Below are positions 49,527 through 59,581 of a DNA stretch of 64,000 nucleotides, piece after piece. The notes under the pieces are model-generated. The model had not been told where the DNA came from. It saw nothing but the letters and a program-made list of their open reading frames with translations, and ran no database searches. This stretch comes from Staphylococcus saccharolyticus. GTDB lineage: Bacteria; Bacillota; Bacilli; Staphylococcales; Staphylococcaceae. Position 1 is the stretch's first letter. Each line of letters begins with the position of its first letter. The DNA lies in the NCBI RefSeq assembly GCF_900458815.1, contig NZ_UHDZ01000001.1:558001-622000 (forward strand), in the 5' to 3' direction. Both the position numbers and the translations under genes were made by a program.

Positions 49527-50576
49527 ATGAGTCACTCACTGAGAGAACAAAGAAAAAATGAACATGTGGAAATCGCAATGTCACAAAGTGATGCGATTCA
49601 GTCAGATTTTGATAAGGTAAGATTTGTTCATCATTCAATTCCAAGTATTAACGTAAATCAGGTTGATTTGACGAGTTATACAACACATTTTGACATGACA
49701 TTACCTGTTTATATTAATGCGATGACAGGGGGCAGTGAATGGACTAAGCAAATTAACGAAAAGTTAGCTATAGTCGCACGTGAAACTGGTTTAGCTATGG
49801 CAGTAGGGTCAACTCATGCTGCATTACGTAATCCTAAAATGGCCGAATCATTTAATATAGTACGTAAAACGAATCCTGAAGGTGCTATTTTCAGTAATGT
49901 CGGTGCTGATGTACCTGTAGACAAAGCGTTACAAGCTGTTGAGCTTCTTGATGCTCAGGCGCTACAAATTCATGTGAATTCTCCTCAAGAATTAGTGATG
50001 CCAGAGGGTAACCGAGAATTTGCAACTTGGATGGGTAACATTGCAACGATTATTAATCGCATCAACGTCCCAGTTATCGTTAAAGAGGTTGGTTTTGGAA
50101 TGAGTAAAGAAACATTTAAAGCATTATCTGAAATTGGCGTATCTTATGTAGATGTGAGCGGTCGAGGGGGGACTAATTTTGTAGAAATTGAAAATGAAAG
50201 ACGATCCAATAAAGACATGAACTACTTATCTCAGTGGGGGCAATCAACAGTTGAATCTTTGCTTGAAAGTACAGATTATCAAGATCGAATAAATATTTTT
50301 GCTAGTGGTGGTTTACGCACACCTTTAGACGCAGTGAAATGTTTAGCGTTAGGCGCAAAAGCTGTTGGAATGTCACGTCCATTTTTAAATCAAGTTGAAC
50401 AAACAGGTATCACAAATACGGTTGACTATGTTGAGTCATTTTTAAATCATATGAAAGAGATTATGACCATGTTGGATGCTCAAAATATTGAAGCCTTGCG
50501 ACATAAAGACATTGTACTGAGTCCGGAATTGATGTCTTGGATAGAACAACGTGGTTTAGATTTTCACAGAAGGTAA
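49527..50576 (+). CDS. fni: Type 2 isopentenyl-diphosphate delta-isomerase
   Basis: Fni is the FMN- and NADPH-dependent enzyme that interconverts IPP and DMAPP at the end of the mevalonate pathway, giving precursors for menaquinone and undecaprenol. The 349-residue TIM-barrel protein has [16 protein letters not shown] (about 69-85), [18 protein letters not shown] (about 92-110), the phosphate-binding [17 protein letters not shown] region and [19 protein letters not shown] near the end. ATG 49527 follows AAAGGTAG. It is intact and ends at a strong palindromic terminator. Confidence 0.93.
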   Translation: MSHSLREQRKNEHVEIAMSQSDAIQSDFDKVRFVHHSIPSINVNQVDLTSYTTHFDMTLPVYINAMTGGSEWTKQINEKLAIVARETGLAMAVGSTHAALRNPKMAESFNIVRKTNPEGAIFSNVGADVPVDKALQAVELLDAQALQIHVNSPQELVMPEGNREFATWMGNIATIINRINVPVIVKEVGFGMSKETFKALSEIGVSYVDVSGRGGTNFVEIENERRSNKDMNYLSQWGQSTVESLLESTDYQDRINIFASGGLRTPLDAVKCLALGAKAVGMSRPFLNQVEQTGITNTVDYVESFLNHMKEIMTMLDAQNIEALRHKDIVLSPELMSWIEQRGLDFHRR

Positions 50577-50588
50577 ATTATGACAAAT

Positions 50589-50630
50589 AAACACCTCAAA
50601 AAGATATATATATATCTTTTTGAGGTGTTT
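50589..50630. terminator. Bidirectional terminator between fni and gltS
   Basis: AAACACCTCAAAAAGATATA pairs with its perfect reverse complement up to 50630. It has A and T runs on both sides and serves the convergent genes fni and gltS. Confidence 0.85.
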
Positions 50631-50686
50631 AAGTTTATGAATACATTGCTTTTTAAAGTTGTTATTCGAGTGTATTAACCATTACA

Positions 50687-51895
50687 TTAACTGAAAAATT
50701 GGATGAGGCCCATTACAATAATGACGTCTATTAAATCAATTAAAAATGCACCTACAATAGGGGACTACTAAATATGCTTTAGGTGAGTTGCCATATTTCT
50801 TAGTAATCACATCTAAATTAGCCGTTGCATTAGGCGTCGCGCCTAGCCCATGACCGATAAATCCACCGACCATTACTGCAGCATCATAATCTTTGCCAAG
50901 TCCTTTAAACAATATAAATATTGAAAATAGTATCATAAATATAACTTGTACAAGAACAATGATAATTAACGGGATTGCAAGTGAATAAATTTGAGTAAGT
51001 TGAATACTCATTAAAGCTAATGATAAAAAGATTCCTAATGAGATGTCACCGATTTGATCAGTAATTTTTAAATCAATAATGTTCCAACCAACTAACTCTG
51101 GTACATTATGTATAATAACAGCAATGAACATTAACCTACGTACATAGCAATATTTACACCTGTAAAGCCAGTAAATGTATGACCAATATAAGTACCTACT
51201 GCCATACAAAATACGAGTATAGAAAATTGTATAAAGAAAACTTGAATAGGTTTATATTTTGTATGTAAAGATTTATTATATTCCACTTCGCCATAGTTTT
51301 TAAATGAATCATCGCGATGTTCAGGCTTAAGATTGTAGCGTTTAATTAAAAATTTAACGATTGGTCCACCAATAAGACCACCGAATACGAGTCCAAGTGT
51401 TGCAGCTGCTAAAGCAGGAGTCACAGCTGAGTCAACTCCCATATCTTGTATTGTTTTACCATAAGCAGCCGCGTTTCCATGACCACCTTCCATCGACATT
51501 GAACCTGCTGTTAAGCCTAGTAATGGCTGTATATTTAAAACTTTAGCTAATGAAACACCGATAATATTTTGACTAATTGACATGATACCACAAAAAGTGA
51601 AGTATAAAAGCATGACTTTGCCACCAATTTTGAATAATTTCAATGATGCTCCGAGTCCAATTGTTGTGAAGAATGCGAGCATAAAGAAATTTTGAATAAA
51701 TGCTGAATCAAGCTTGATTTTGATAATGTTAAAAGAATCAAGAACAGCCACTAGAATTGCGAAGATTAAGCCGCCTATTACAGGTGCTGGTATACAGATT
51801 CTCCTTAAGATTGAAACATGGTTAATAATCGTTTGACCGATTAAATATAAAACACATGCCAAACATAACGTTGTAATAGAATCTAGTTCTATCAT
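50687..51895 (-). pseudogene. gltS: Sodium/glutamate symporter GltS, two frameshifts
   Basis: GltS imports glutamate with sodium. From ATG 51895 the minus strand gives IGQTIINHVSILRRICIPAP and the GltS mark SMEGGHGNAAAYGKTIQD (about residue 145). A base is missing near 51138 (TACGTAGGTTAATG, expected GGT TTA ATG), and an extra C near 50764 breaks the end (expected VPIVGAFLIDLIDVIIVMG). The second GltS mark, GHGLGATPNATANLD, is in the middle piece. Repaired it would be near 402 residues, the normal length. The single-base lesions could each be errors, but two in one gene favour decay. Confidence 0.85.
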
Positions 51896-52208
51896 TTTAA
51901 AACCCCCTTTGAATTCATCCCCTCAATGATGTTTATGTTACTCAGTTTAAAGCAATGTAAGCTTACAAAATCCCATATTAACTATTATACATTTGGAAAT
52001 TAAATAAATCCAGTTTCCCAATTAATGATATATAACTTTATCATTTTAATATTTTTCTAATTTAAGGGTACAAATGTTATTAGCTGATCAAACATTTATA
52101 AATAAGTTTCACCTATTATCTTGCAATAAACAGTAGTGAGTGCTATATTACTGTTAACAACTACTGTGCATTGTTTAGTACCGAATAATACTTAAAGGAG
52201 GTAGATAT
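51896..52208. other. Intergenic region between gltS and padR-like gene
   Basis: This AT-rich region should carry divergent promoters. It has an AAGGAGGTAG ribosome site for the PadR gene at 52196-52205. I find no further gene or convincing operator. Confidence 0.4.
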
Positions 52209-52532
52209 ATGAATGCGCAATTTAAGAAGGGGGCTTTAGAATTAATTGTCTTATTGATTATTAGAAAAGATGATCAGTATGGTTATTCACTTGTTCAGGA
52301 CATTTCAAGATATATGACAATTGCCGAGGGTACTGTTTACCCATTGCTCAGACGTTTGGTAAAAAGTGGAGAACTTAGCACGTATTATCAACCTTCAACA
52401 GAAGGACCATCGAGAAAATATTATCAGTTGACTGAACAGGGATATGAAAGATTAGAGCAACTTAAAGAAGATTGGGTAGTGTTTTCACAAGCAGTTAATC
52501 AATTTATAAAGGAAAGTGATTCCAGTGAATAA
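52209..52532 (+). CDS. PadR-family transcriptional regulator
   Basis: The 107-residue product is a short PadR protein: a winged-helix domain (about residues 8-90) with ELIVLLIIRKDDQYGYSLVQ, the wing in AEGTVYPLLRRLVKSGEL, and a C-terminal dimer helix. In Firmicutes such genes often head a three-gene unit with DUF1700 and DUF4097 proteins, as here. It probably represses this operon in response to an envelope or metabolite cue, unknown. ATG 52209 follows AAAGGAGG. It overlaps the next gene by 8 nt. Confidence 0.88.
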   Translation: MNAQFKKGALELIVLLIIRKDDQYGYSLVQDISRYMTIAEGTVYPLLRRLVKSGELSTYYQPSTEGPSRKYYQLTEQGYERLEQLKEDWVVFSQAVNQFIKESDSSE

Positions 52533-53073
52533 AAATGAGTACTTAAAAGAACTCAAAAAACATTTAAAGCATATTAATAAAGAAGAACGAGAGGATATTT
52601 TAAATGAGTATGAAACGCATTTTTATAGTGGGCAACAAGAGGGCAAATCAGAAGCACAAATATCTAATGAATTAGGTTACCCTAAAGCAATTGGTAAGGA
52701 ATTAAATGCATCAGTTGCGATTGAAAAAGCGCATCAAAGCAATTCAATTTTAAATATTTTTTCTGCAATTGTTGCAGTTATGGGTGTAAGTCTACTTAAT
52801 TTTTTTGTCATACTAGTTCCTGCATTATTACTATTAATGGTAGTACTTACGCTGGTGATTTTTACATTAATATCTCTCGTTACACCAATCATATTATTAG
52901 TAAAAGTATTCCTAGATGGTTTTCATTCAATTATTCTCTATGATGTATACATGACTGGATTAATGTTTGGTCTAGGGCTGATGCTTATCGTTGTCACATT
53001 TTATATTATCAAATGGTTATATATCTTAATAGTGAAATATTTGAGATGGAATGTAACCATTATTAAGTCATGA
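52525..53073 (+). CDS. DUF1700-family membrane protein
   Basis: The 182-residue product has a soluble, charged N-terminus (NEYLKELKKHLKHINKEERE, then YETHFYSGQQEGKSEAQISN, about residues 1-60) typical of DUF1700, followed by three to four helices (about 75-95, 98-125 and 145-170). I place the start at GTG 52525 after AAGGAAAG; this overlaps the padR end by 8 nt and gives the usual MNKNEYL start. It overlaps the next gene by 4 nt, so the three are coupled. It may sense or transmit envelope state with the DUF4097 protein; its mechanism is not known. Confidence 0.82.
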   Translation: MNKNEYLKELKKHLKHINKEEREDILNEYETHFYSGQQEGKSEAQISNELGYPKAIGKELNASVAIEKAHQSNSILNIFSAIVAVMGVSLLNFFVILVPALLLLMVVLTLVIFTLISLVTPIILLVKVFLDGFHSIILYDVYMTGLMFGLGLMLIVVTFYIIKWLYILIVKYLRWNVTIIKS

Positions 53074-53868
53074 AAAAGTTCTTAATTGTCTTATTCTCAA
53101 TAGGTTTAGTACTAACAGTTATTTGCAGTATTGGTGTTTATGTACAAGGAAAAAAACTGGATAAAGATGATAGATATAATGAGAAAGCAACAACAAATTT
53201 GTCGGAAACCTATCATACTTCTCTTAACAATATAGATATTGATGCAGAAGTAAGTGATGTTACTGTTAAAAAAGGTAATGAATTTGCAATCCTATCTAAA
53301 GGTGATGACAAAAAAATTAAGGTAAATAGTAAAGTGAATCACCATCAATGGAAAATTTCAGAGTATCAAACGAGTACAAATATCAATTTTAGAATGCAAG
53401 GAAATGTTTATAATCACATCATTATAATAGTACCCCAAAATATAAACAATATTAACATACCGGTTCGGGTAGTTTAAAAGTTCTAGGGATAACTTCAAAA
53501 AATGCTCATTTCAAGACAGAAGATAGAGATCTTTCAATTAAAAATGGTCAGTACGACTCAATAAGAATAAATAGTGAAGTTGGTAATATACAAACTCAAA
53601 ATGTTAAATTTAAACATGCAAAAGTAGATAATGAAAATGGGAATATTTTAATGAAAAATCTTCAATCTGGCATTTCCCTTGATGCAAAAATGAGGATGGA
53701 GATATTGAATTGTATTATAAAGAAGATCCGCATAATACTCTATTATAAACTAAAAATGAAGATGGAGAAACAATTATTACTAATCGTGCTTTGAAACATA
53801 TAAAGGCTGGTAAGGGTCAACATTTAGTTAAGCTTTCAAATGATAGTGGAGATATTAAAGTTAAATAA
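53070..53868 (+). pseudogene. DUF4097-type beta-helix surface protein, broken
   Basis: The start is ATG 53070 (MKKFLIVLFSIGLVLTVICS, an N-terminal signal anchor). The protein then enters a repetitive beta-helix (NNIDIDAEVSDVTVKKGNEF). The frame is lost near 53461 (expected GSGSLKVLGITSKNAHFK), again near 53690 (expected AKNEDGDIELYYKEDP), and an in-frame TAA lies near 53747 (NTLL*TKNEDGETII). The ending LVKLSNDSGDIKVK is intact at 53868. It would be about 265 residues. Its two partners, PadR and DUF1700, are intact. The three lesions of two types support true loss. Confidence 0.85.
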
Positions 53869-53877
53869 AACTTAGTC

Positions 53878-53913
53878 AGCGAGGGACATTCATAAAATTG
53901 TTCCTCGCTTTAA
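53878..53913 (+). terminator. Terminator between the DUF4097 gene and mpg
   Basis: AGCGAGGGACA pairs with TGTTCCTCGCT with one mismatch; TTTAA follows. It may serve both strands. Confidence 0.65.
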
Positions 53914-53915
53914 CT

Positions 53916-54533
53916 TTACTTCCATGTATCATCTGGATGTTGAAATTCTGATTTACGCATTCTAGACACGTATGGATTGCCTTTAACAGTATAGCGTAAT
54001 GGTTTATGAGTCCATTCTCCTTTATTAGGAATGCCAATTCTACCACTTTCAATGATGTCTTTAGGATATTTACGATGTTTAATATCGATAGAAAGGCGAC
54101 AATCGTTAAGCATTGAGCCATCAATTGCTCGAGGAATATTGAAAGCTTTCGTCCATTTTCCTGGTCCGTTAGTTAATTCAAATCCGGATTTGCCACGATT
54201 CTGTTTCATAGCTTCAATACCATCTTCAGGTTCAATAGCACGTATAAGTACACCTTCAGGCACCCCTTTTGGTCGAGTGACGAAATTAATTAACAAATGG
54301 GTATGCATCACATGGGCATAAATCGTACCACCATTTTTATATAATGAAGTAACCTTGGGTGTTTGTTTACCTTTATAACCATGTGCTGCCTTATCTTTTA
54401 ATCCTAAATAAGCTTCAGTTTCCACGATGTAACCTGAATAAGTTTTAAGTTCATCTTGAAATATAATTTTTACGCCTAATAAATTCTGAGCAGTTTGAGT
54501 TGTCAATTGATTGATAAAATCCAAAAATATCAT
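53916..54533 (-). CDS. mpg: 3-methyladenine DNA glycosylase (Mpg/AAG family)
   Basis: This 205-residue enzyme removes alkylated purines in base-excision repair. Family marks: the catalytic region [20 protein letters not shown] (about residues 34-53, with the active Glu), the DNA-intercalating RNGGTIY-like segment [17 protein letters not shown], and [20 protein letters not shown] (about 125-143). It starts at ATG 54533 after AAGTGAGATG on the minus strand. It stands alone, convergent with the DUF4097 remnant, and is intact. Confidence 0.9.
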   Translation of the reverse strand: MIFLDFINQLTTQTAQNLLGVKIIFQDELKTYSGYIVETEAYLGLKDKAAHGYKGKQTPKVTSLYKNGGTIYAHVMHTHLLINFVTRPKGVPEGVLIRAIEPEDGIEAMKQNRGKSGFELTNGPGKWTKAFNIPRAIDGSMLNDCRLSIDIKHRKYPKDIIESGRIGIPNKGEWTHKPLRYTVKGNPYVSRMRKSEFQHPDDTWK

Positions 54534-54735
54534 CTCACTTTAAAATATATTTCTTTTTCTTTATAAAAAATAGTGAATCGGAATAATAAATTTAAAATTA
54601 GTATTTTTAATAAAATAATTGTTTGATATACTGAAATTAATTATTTCAATAAAAATTAACTCTTATTAATGTACCAAAAAAGTAAGTTGATTTAAAACTT
54701 TTGAAATTAAGATACAGAGAAAAGGAGCATATTAA

Positions 54736-55319
54736 ATGCAAAATGAAGTCAGTTTTGGGAGAGCTTTAAAATTATTTTGGAGTAATTATGTTAACTTTAA
54801 AGGGCGCTCAAGACGTTGTGAATATTGGTTCGCAATATTATGGAACCTTATATTTTTGAGCTCTGCTATCATAGGAGTATTTATAGGATTTTCTATCATG
54901 GAAGTAGGTAGTGCTTATAATGATGAGGCAATTTTAGGTCTTGACGGTTTAATTTTTTATCTTAGCAGGAATTTATATATGTACTTGCGACATTCATTCC
55001 TAATCTAGCTTTGACTACAAGACGATTACATGATAGAAGAAATATGTCCATGACTATTGCTATCATTTCAATTGTAATGGGCTTTTTGTTAGGACTGTTA
55101 TCAACGATATTTAATTTGAATGAACCAATCATTGCCGTTTTGTACTTTATTGTATATTTCATAAGTCTAGTATTATCTATTATTATGTTCGTAATAAGTT
55201 GTTTAGATAGTAAAAGAGAAACTAATAAATATGGACCGAGTCCAAAGTACTATAAACATGATATTAATTTCCAAGGAGAGAATCATAATACTGTGAGTAA
55301 ACTTAAAAAAGATAATTAA
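54736..55319 (+). pseudogene. DUF805 membrane protein, two frameshifts
   Basis: DUF805 proteins are small inner membrane proteins of unknown role. From ATG 54736, after AAAGGAGC, the product begins with the family's N-terminal FWSNYVNFKGRSRRCEYWFA, then a helix. The frame slips near 54957 (expected GLIFILAGIY) and again near 54983, before FIPNLALTTRRLHDRRNMSM, which is the second conserved DUF805 motif (RRLHDR). Two more helices and a Lys-rich tail follow. Repaired it would be near 194 residues. Both shifts are small and close together. A terminator follows. Confidence 0.8.
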
Positions 55320-55326
55320 AATGATA

Positions 55327-55353
55327 ATGCGACTTCATTGTGAAGTCGCATTT
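55327..55353 (+). terminator. Terminator after the DUF805 gene
   Basis: AATGCGACTTCA pairs perfectly with TGAAGTCGCATT around a 2-nt loop, followed by TT. Confidence 0.75.
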
Positions 55354-55468
55354 ATACTTATAACGTATAATATGTATGTGAAGTAGCGTGTTTAATATAA
55401 TTGCTATAAGTATGTTAAATTTATTCAAAATGAAGGGCAACTAATATTTGATTTGTGGAGGTCAGTGT

Positions 55469-55963
55469 ATGATTAGTACGTTATTTAACATAGATAATGA
55501 ATTTCAGTTCCAATATATTAATCATTTTTTAGTTAAACTACAAGCTATTACATTGATTTTCATGGCAGTAATAGTTTATTTTGAAATGATGCTTGATATT
55601 GAAAGGTCATATTTGTCACCTTTTTAATAGGAATTATCATGATTGGCATGATATTAATTTGTTTAATGACGATGAAAAGTTACATGGAAAAACCTAGGCC
55701 AATTTTTGTAAATATACGACAAGAAATAAAGCGACTGAAACGTAAGAGTAAAATAAGAAGAATCTTTTTTATAGCTTGTGTTTTTATTTACATTGGTGTC
55801 ATAACATATGTCATCGTGCATTACATCACACATTCATCTATGAAACCAAATTTGTCGAGTATCTCATTTTCTTAATACCTCTGTTGTTACTCTATTGATG
55901 ATAAAAGAATTCAACCGTCTACTCAATTTAAATCATCTGAAAAGAATAGAAAGAATAAGGTAA
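55469..55963 (+). pseudogene. Small membrane protein, multiply frameshifted
   Basis: A good ribosome site (GTGGAGG) precedes ATG 55469. The first part reads MISTLFNIDNEFQFQYINHF, then AITLIFMAVIVYFEM. Around 55607 the frame must change to give FVTFLIGIIMIGMILICLMT and KSYMEKPRPIFVNIRQEIKR. After a third helix (IFFIACVFIYIGVITYVIV) the frame changes near 55862 (LIFLIPLLLLY), and at last KEFNRLLNLNHLKRIERIR ends at 55963. So a protein of about 160 residues with four helices is in pieces. I know no family. It runs almost into the 3' end of the araB remnant. Confidence 0.65.
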
Positions 55964-55971
55964 GCCCAATC

Positions 55972-57608
55972 TTAAAATTGATACCACAATATATATTTAG
56001 TGATAATTTTCAAAGAACGATGATTGAAATTGAATACGCCAAAAATTTTGTTTGGGTTGCACCAACATTGATAAGCTTGAACTTTTTTAGGTTCCGGTTC
56101 TTTAATATATGCGATTGGCTGTTTCATATGATTTGCCGCTTCTTGTAGTGTTTCGTATGCATTGCCTACATTAGCACCTAACATTGCAGCACCTAAAGCA
56201 GTAGCGTTGGATGATTCTAGAACGACTACTTTTTTATTTAAAATATTGGCATAAATTTCAACTAATAATTTACTTTTTTGCGGAATGCCTCCTGAAGCAT
56301 AAACAGTATGTACCGGAATCTGATTATCTTCAAATTGTTTCATAATCATTTTAGTACCAAATGCGGTAGCCTCAATATAAGCACGATGAATCATTTCATA
56401 AGGTGTGTGAAGTGTGAGACCAAAAATACTTCCAGATAAATGACTATCACTTAAAATACTATGGTTACCATTAAACCAATCTAAAATAACACCATGTTGA
56501 TCTTCGACTGCTATATTGCTTGCTAGGCATTCTAAGTATTCAAGAATAGGGATGTCTTTTTCTTGAGCTTTATCAATAATAGTTTTAGGAGCATGAAGTT
56601 TTGAATAGTTAAATAAATCACCCACAGCGGGTTGACCAGCTTCATAGGCATATAAGCCGGGAATAATAGCATCTTTAACAGAACCTGTAATGGCAGGGAT
56701 AGGCAATTGTTTAGAATCTAACATTAAATGACATGTGCTTGTTCCAATAACAACAGTAAATTCACCCTCTTCAATGGCACCAACCCCTAGAACATCTGCA
56801 TGTGCATCAATCATATAAGGCGAAATGTTTACTTTATGACTGAGCCCCCATAATTGTTGATAATGATTAGCTAAACAACCAGCACTCTCACCTATATTGA
56901 TTACAGGTGCTTCACATTTTTCTTTTATAATTTGAGGAAGGTCAGCATCGACACGTTTGAAGAAGTTGTAATTAAAACCTGTTTCTTCATTCCAAAATCC
57001 TTTAAATCCAATTCCACAATTTGAGTGAATATTACGATCTGTCAGTAAACAGGTGATATAGTCACCTGCTTCCATAATATATGAAGCTTTTTTTAGAATC
57101 TCCGGTGCTTGATGTTTGACTTCTAAAATTTTAGGCACCATCCATTCACTATTTACACTTGAGCCATAATAGTCTAACCACGTTTTATTTACTTGTCTAT
57201 TTGTTTGTATCATCTGTGTAGCTTCATCCTGTACACCATGATGTTTCCACAATTTAACATAGGCATGAGGATTTGCTTTTAGTTCTTCTGACGATGTAAT
57301 GGTTGGAAATATTCATCTAAAAATACAATTGTACAACTCGTAAAATCGACACCAATACCTACAACATCTTGTTTATTCACTGGACTATTCTCTAAAACAT
57401 GGTGAACACCATGTTCTAGAATATGAAGATAATCATCTGCATTTTGTAAAAAATAATGATGAGGTAACGGTTTTCCATATAAAGATTCGGAATATGTGCC
57501 ATATGCATAATGTTCTTCATAACTTGATATTATACGACCATTTGAAGTATCCACTAAGATAACTCTCCCAGAAGCGATACCAAAATCAATACCTATACTG
57601 TAGCTCAT
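55972..57608 (-). pseudogene. araB: Ribulokinase AraB, frameshifted and with an altered C-terminus
   Basis: AraB phosphorylates L-ribulose in arabinose use. From ATG 57608 (MSYSIGIDFGIASGRVILVD) the FGGY-kinase fold is recognisable, but one base is lost near 57297, after FLDEYFQPL; the next frame continues SSEELKANPHAYVKLWKHHG. Further marks are AHADVLGVGAIEEGEF, the FGGY-type signature region YASGGIPQKSKLLVEIYANI, and SSNATALGAAMLGAN. After EPKKVQAYQ the expected family tail (HDYFG-type motif) is absent and an unrelated Phe/Ile-rich stretch runs to 55972, which suggests the 3' end was deleted. The gene is very likely dead. Confidence 0.83.
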
Positions 57609-58236
57609 GTAATCATTCTCCTTTATTTTGATAAACGTACAAACGCATGATAGTTACTGTCTTATTGTATTTTTTATAATAATTAAATTTTACAATAATG
57701 AAAGTGTTTACAAAAATATTTTGATGGCTTGTCTTTGACTGAATACATAAATAATCATCATTTATTTTTAAAATCTATGGAATAATAAGTGAAAAAGTGT
57801 AACAATATGTAAGTGAAACATTGTCGATATAGTGATTATACCTCATTGTAATAGATTATTTTAAACGGTCTAGGGGTTTCCTTATAACATGTGTGTAAAG
57901 TCATATCTTTTTATATGAATAGATGAGTATGACTTAAAATAAATGTCATTTAATATGATTGTGATTAAGGGAAGGGCAATGATATTGGTGAAAATTGAAT
58001 GATAGTGATGACGATATATTGATAATATGAGGTCTTGCATTCAATTTAAATCGAAAGTATAAAAAGTAAATGTAAACATAAAATATTGACGATATGCCCC
58101 CTAAAAATGGGGATATTTGTAGTTCAAGAATGTTTAATACGAGTATCCACAATTCCTAATTGTTTATGTAATTGATACTTTAAAACATATCGATATGTAG
58201 GAGTTAATTTAACGAGGTTGAAAGGGAGATTATGTA
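57609..58236. other. Intergenic region between araB and galM
   Basis: The 628-bp region has no credible gene; the minus-strand open frame 57946-58152 has no ribosome site. Near the araB start, the minus strand carries GCGTTTGTACGTTTATC, a half match to AraR-type operators (ATTTGTACGTACAAAT). A GC-rich hairpin, ATATGCCCC (58092-58100) with GGGGATAT (58109-58116), stands out in AT-rich DNA, but it has no T-run. Confidence 0.4.
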
Positions 58237-59259
58237 ATGATATTTGAAGTTGAGCATCAAAGACATGATGTTGATTTAATTAAAATTGATAATGATGAAA
58301 CTAAAATTGTATTTACGAATTATGGTGCTAGAATTGTTTCTTGGAAGTATCATGATAATAATATAGTCTTGGGTAATGTGGTGGAAGCGGATGAATTCTA
58401 TTTTGCTGATCCATTTAATTTTGGTGCTACTATAGGACGCTATGCAGGTAGAATTGCAAGTGCCTCTTTTGAGTTAGATGGTCGAACATATCAATTAGAA
58501 ACGAATGATGGTGCTAATCATTTACACGGCGGAGAGAATGGATTGAATCGGCGTATCTTTGATTATGAAGTGATTGATGAGATTGGACAAATCAAAATTA
58601 TTTTTACAACAACGATTAAAGAAGAGGAAGACCATTACCCAGGTGATATGACCATCAAGGTCACGCATACTTATGATGCTGATCATAAGTGGACAGTCCA
58701 ATATGAAGCGGAATCAACTAAAAAAACATTATTTAATCCATCCAATCATGTATATTTCAATTTGAATCGGGACAATAATGCAGTAGATAATCATAGTATG
58801 AGGAGTTCTTCTTTAAAAATGTATGTATTAGATGATCAACATATTATCAAAGGTGATCAACCACTTGATTTACATCAAATAATTGATGAGGAAAAGATAT
58901 TATTCAAAGATATATTTGAAAGTAATCATAAAGTGCTAAAACAACAAATGCTACATTACAAGGGGTTAGACCATCCTTTTGAATTTGGAGATTATGAGCT
59001 TTTAATCGATAATTCAGAATTTGAGCTTAAAATTAATACAGATATGCCTAACTTTGTAATGTTTACATTTAATGATCCTCAAAGTTGGGAAAGTGAATTT
59101 AATATTTATAAATCACATTCTGGATTTTCAGTAGAAACTCAATACTTACCTAACGATATTAATATGTTTGGGGGTGATGCACAATCTATATTAGAGTCGC
59201 ATACACCATTTATATCGAAAACAAGTTTTCAAATTAATGAAAAATCATCTTTAAAATAG
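58237..59259 (+). CDS. galM: Aldose 1-epimerase (mutarotase)
   Basis: GalM interconverts alpha and beta anomers of sugars such as galactose. The 340-residue beta-sandwich protein has ATIGRYAGRIASASF (about residues 67-81), NDGANHLHGGENGLNRR (His about 97) and NPSNHVYFNLNRD (His about 171), with the catalytic Glu likely in the late GFSVETQYLPND. The start at ATG 58237 follows GAAAGGGAGA. It is next to araB but divergently oriented, so it is not in an ara operon. It is intact, while the neighbouring sugar kinase gene is dead. Confidence 0.87.
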   Translation: MIFEVEHQRHDVDLIKIDNDETKIVFTNYGARIVSWKYHDNNIVLGNVVEADEFYFADPFNFGATIGRYAGRIASASFELDGRTYQLETNDGANHLHGGENGLNRRIFDYEVIDEIGQIKIIFTTTIKEEEDHYPGDMTIKVTHTYDADHKWTVQYEAESTKKTLFNPSNHVYFNLNRDNNAVDNHSMRSSSLKMYVLDDQHIIKGDQPLDLHQIIDEEKILFKDIFESNHKVLKQQMLHYKGLDHPFEFGDYELLIDNSEFELKINTDMPNFVMFTFNDPQSWESEFNIYKSHSGFSVETQYLPNDINMFGGDAQSILESHTPFISKTSFQINEKSSLK

Positions 59260-59343
59260 TTGAATATTAGATTATGAATAAAATTGAACGGTGTATTTAA
59301 ATAAACGTTATTTTTTTAATTATTACTTGACTAAACGTAGGAA

Positions 59344-59500
59344 GGGGAGTGGGATAGAAGTCGTATTGAATTTGTTGTCCCACCCCGGCAACGAACCCCA
59401 ACATAAAGAACTTCACTCAGAAATTCTTTATGTTGGGACTCCAGGACTAGAATTGAAAAAAGCTTGATGTAAGCGCATTTTCAATTCGGTTATCGACTGT
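59344..59500 (+). repeat. Staphylococcal intergenic repeat, copy B, with hairpin insertion
   Basis: It contains GAGTGGGATAGAAGTCGTAT, CCACCCCGGCAACGAA, GGACTAGAATTGAAAAAAGC and TAAGCGCATTTTCAATTC, the same order as the reverse complement of copy A at 26774-26884. Between CAACGAA and GGACTAG, copy B holds about 45 extra bases that form a perfect hairpin, CCCAACATAAAGAA (59397-59410) with TTCTTTATGTTGGG (59424-59437). Confidence 0.75.
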
Positions 59501-59512
59501 CAATAGTTAAAA

Positions 59513-59552
59513 CTACCTGAGACATTGATAGATGTTCCAGGGTCTTTTTATA
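59513..59552 (+). terminator. Possible terminator before the MOSC gene
   Basis: TACCTGAGACATT folds imperfectly against GATGTTCCAGGGT, followed by CTTTTTA. It may end galM read-through. Confidence 0.4.
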
Positions 59553-59581
59553 TTAATATGATTGAGCTTCAAATTAGAAAT

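Noticed and set aside
57946..58152. 68-codon minus-strand frame between araB and galM
   Set aside because: No ribosome site, and low-complexity content from AT-rich DNA.
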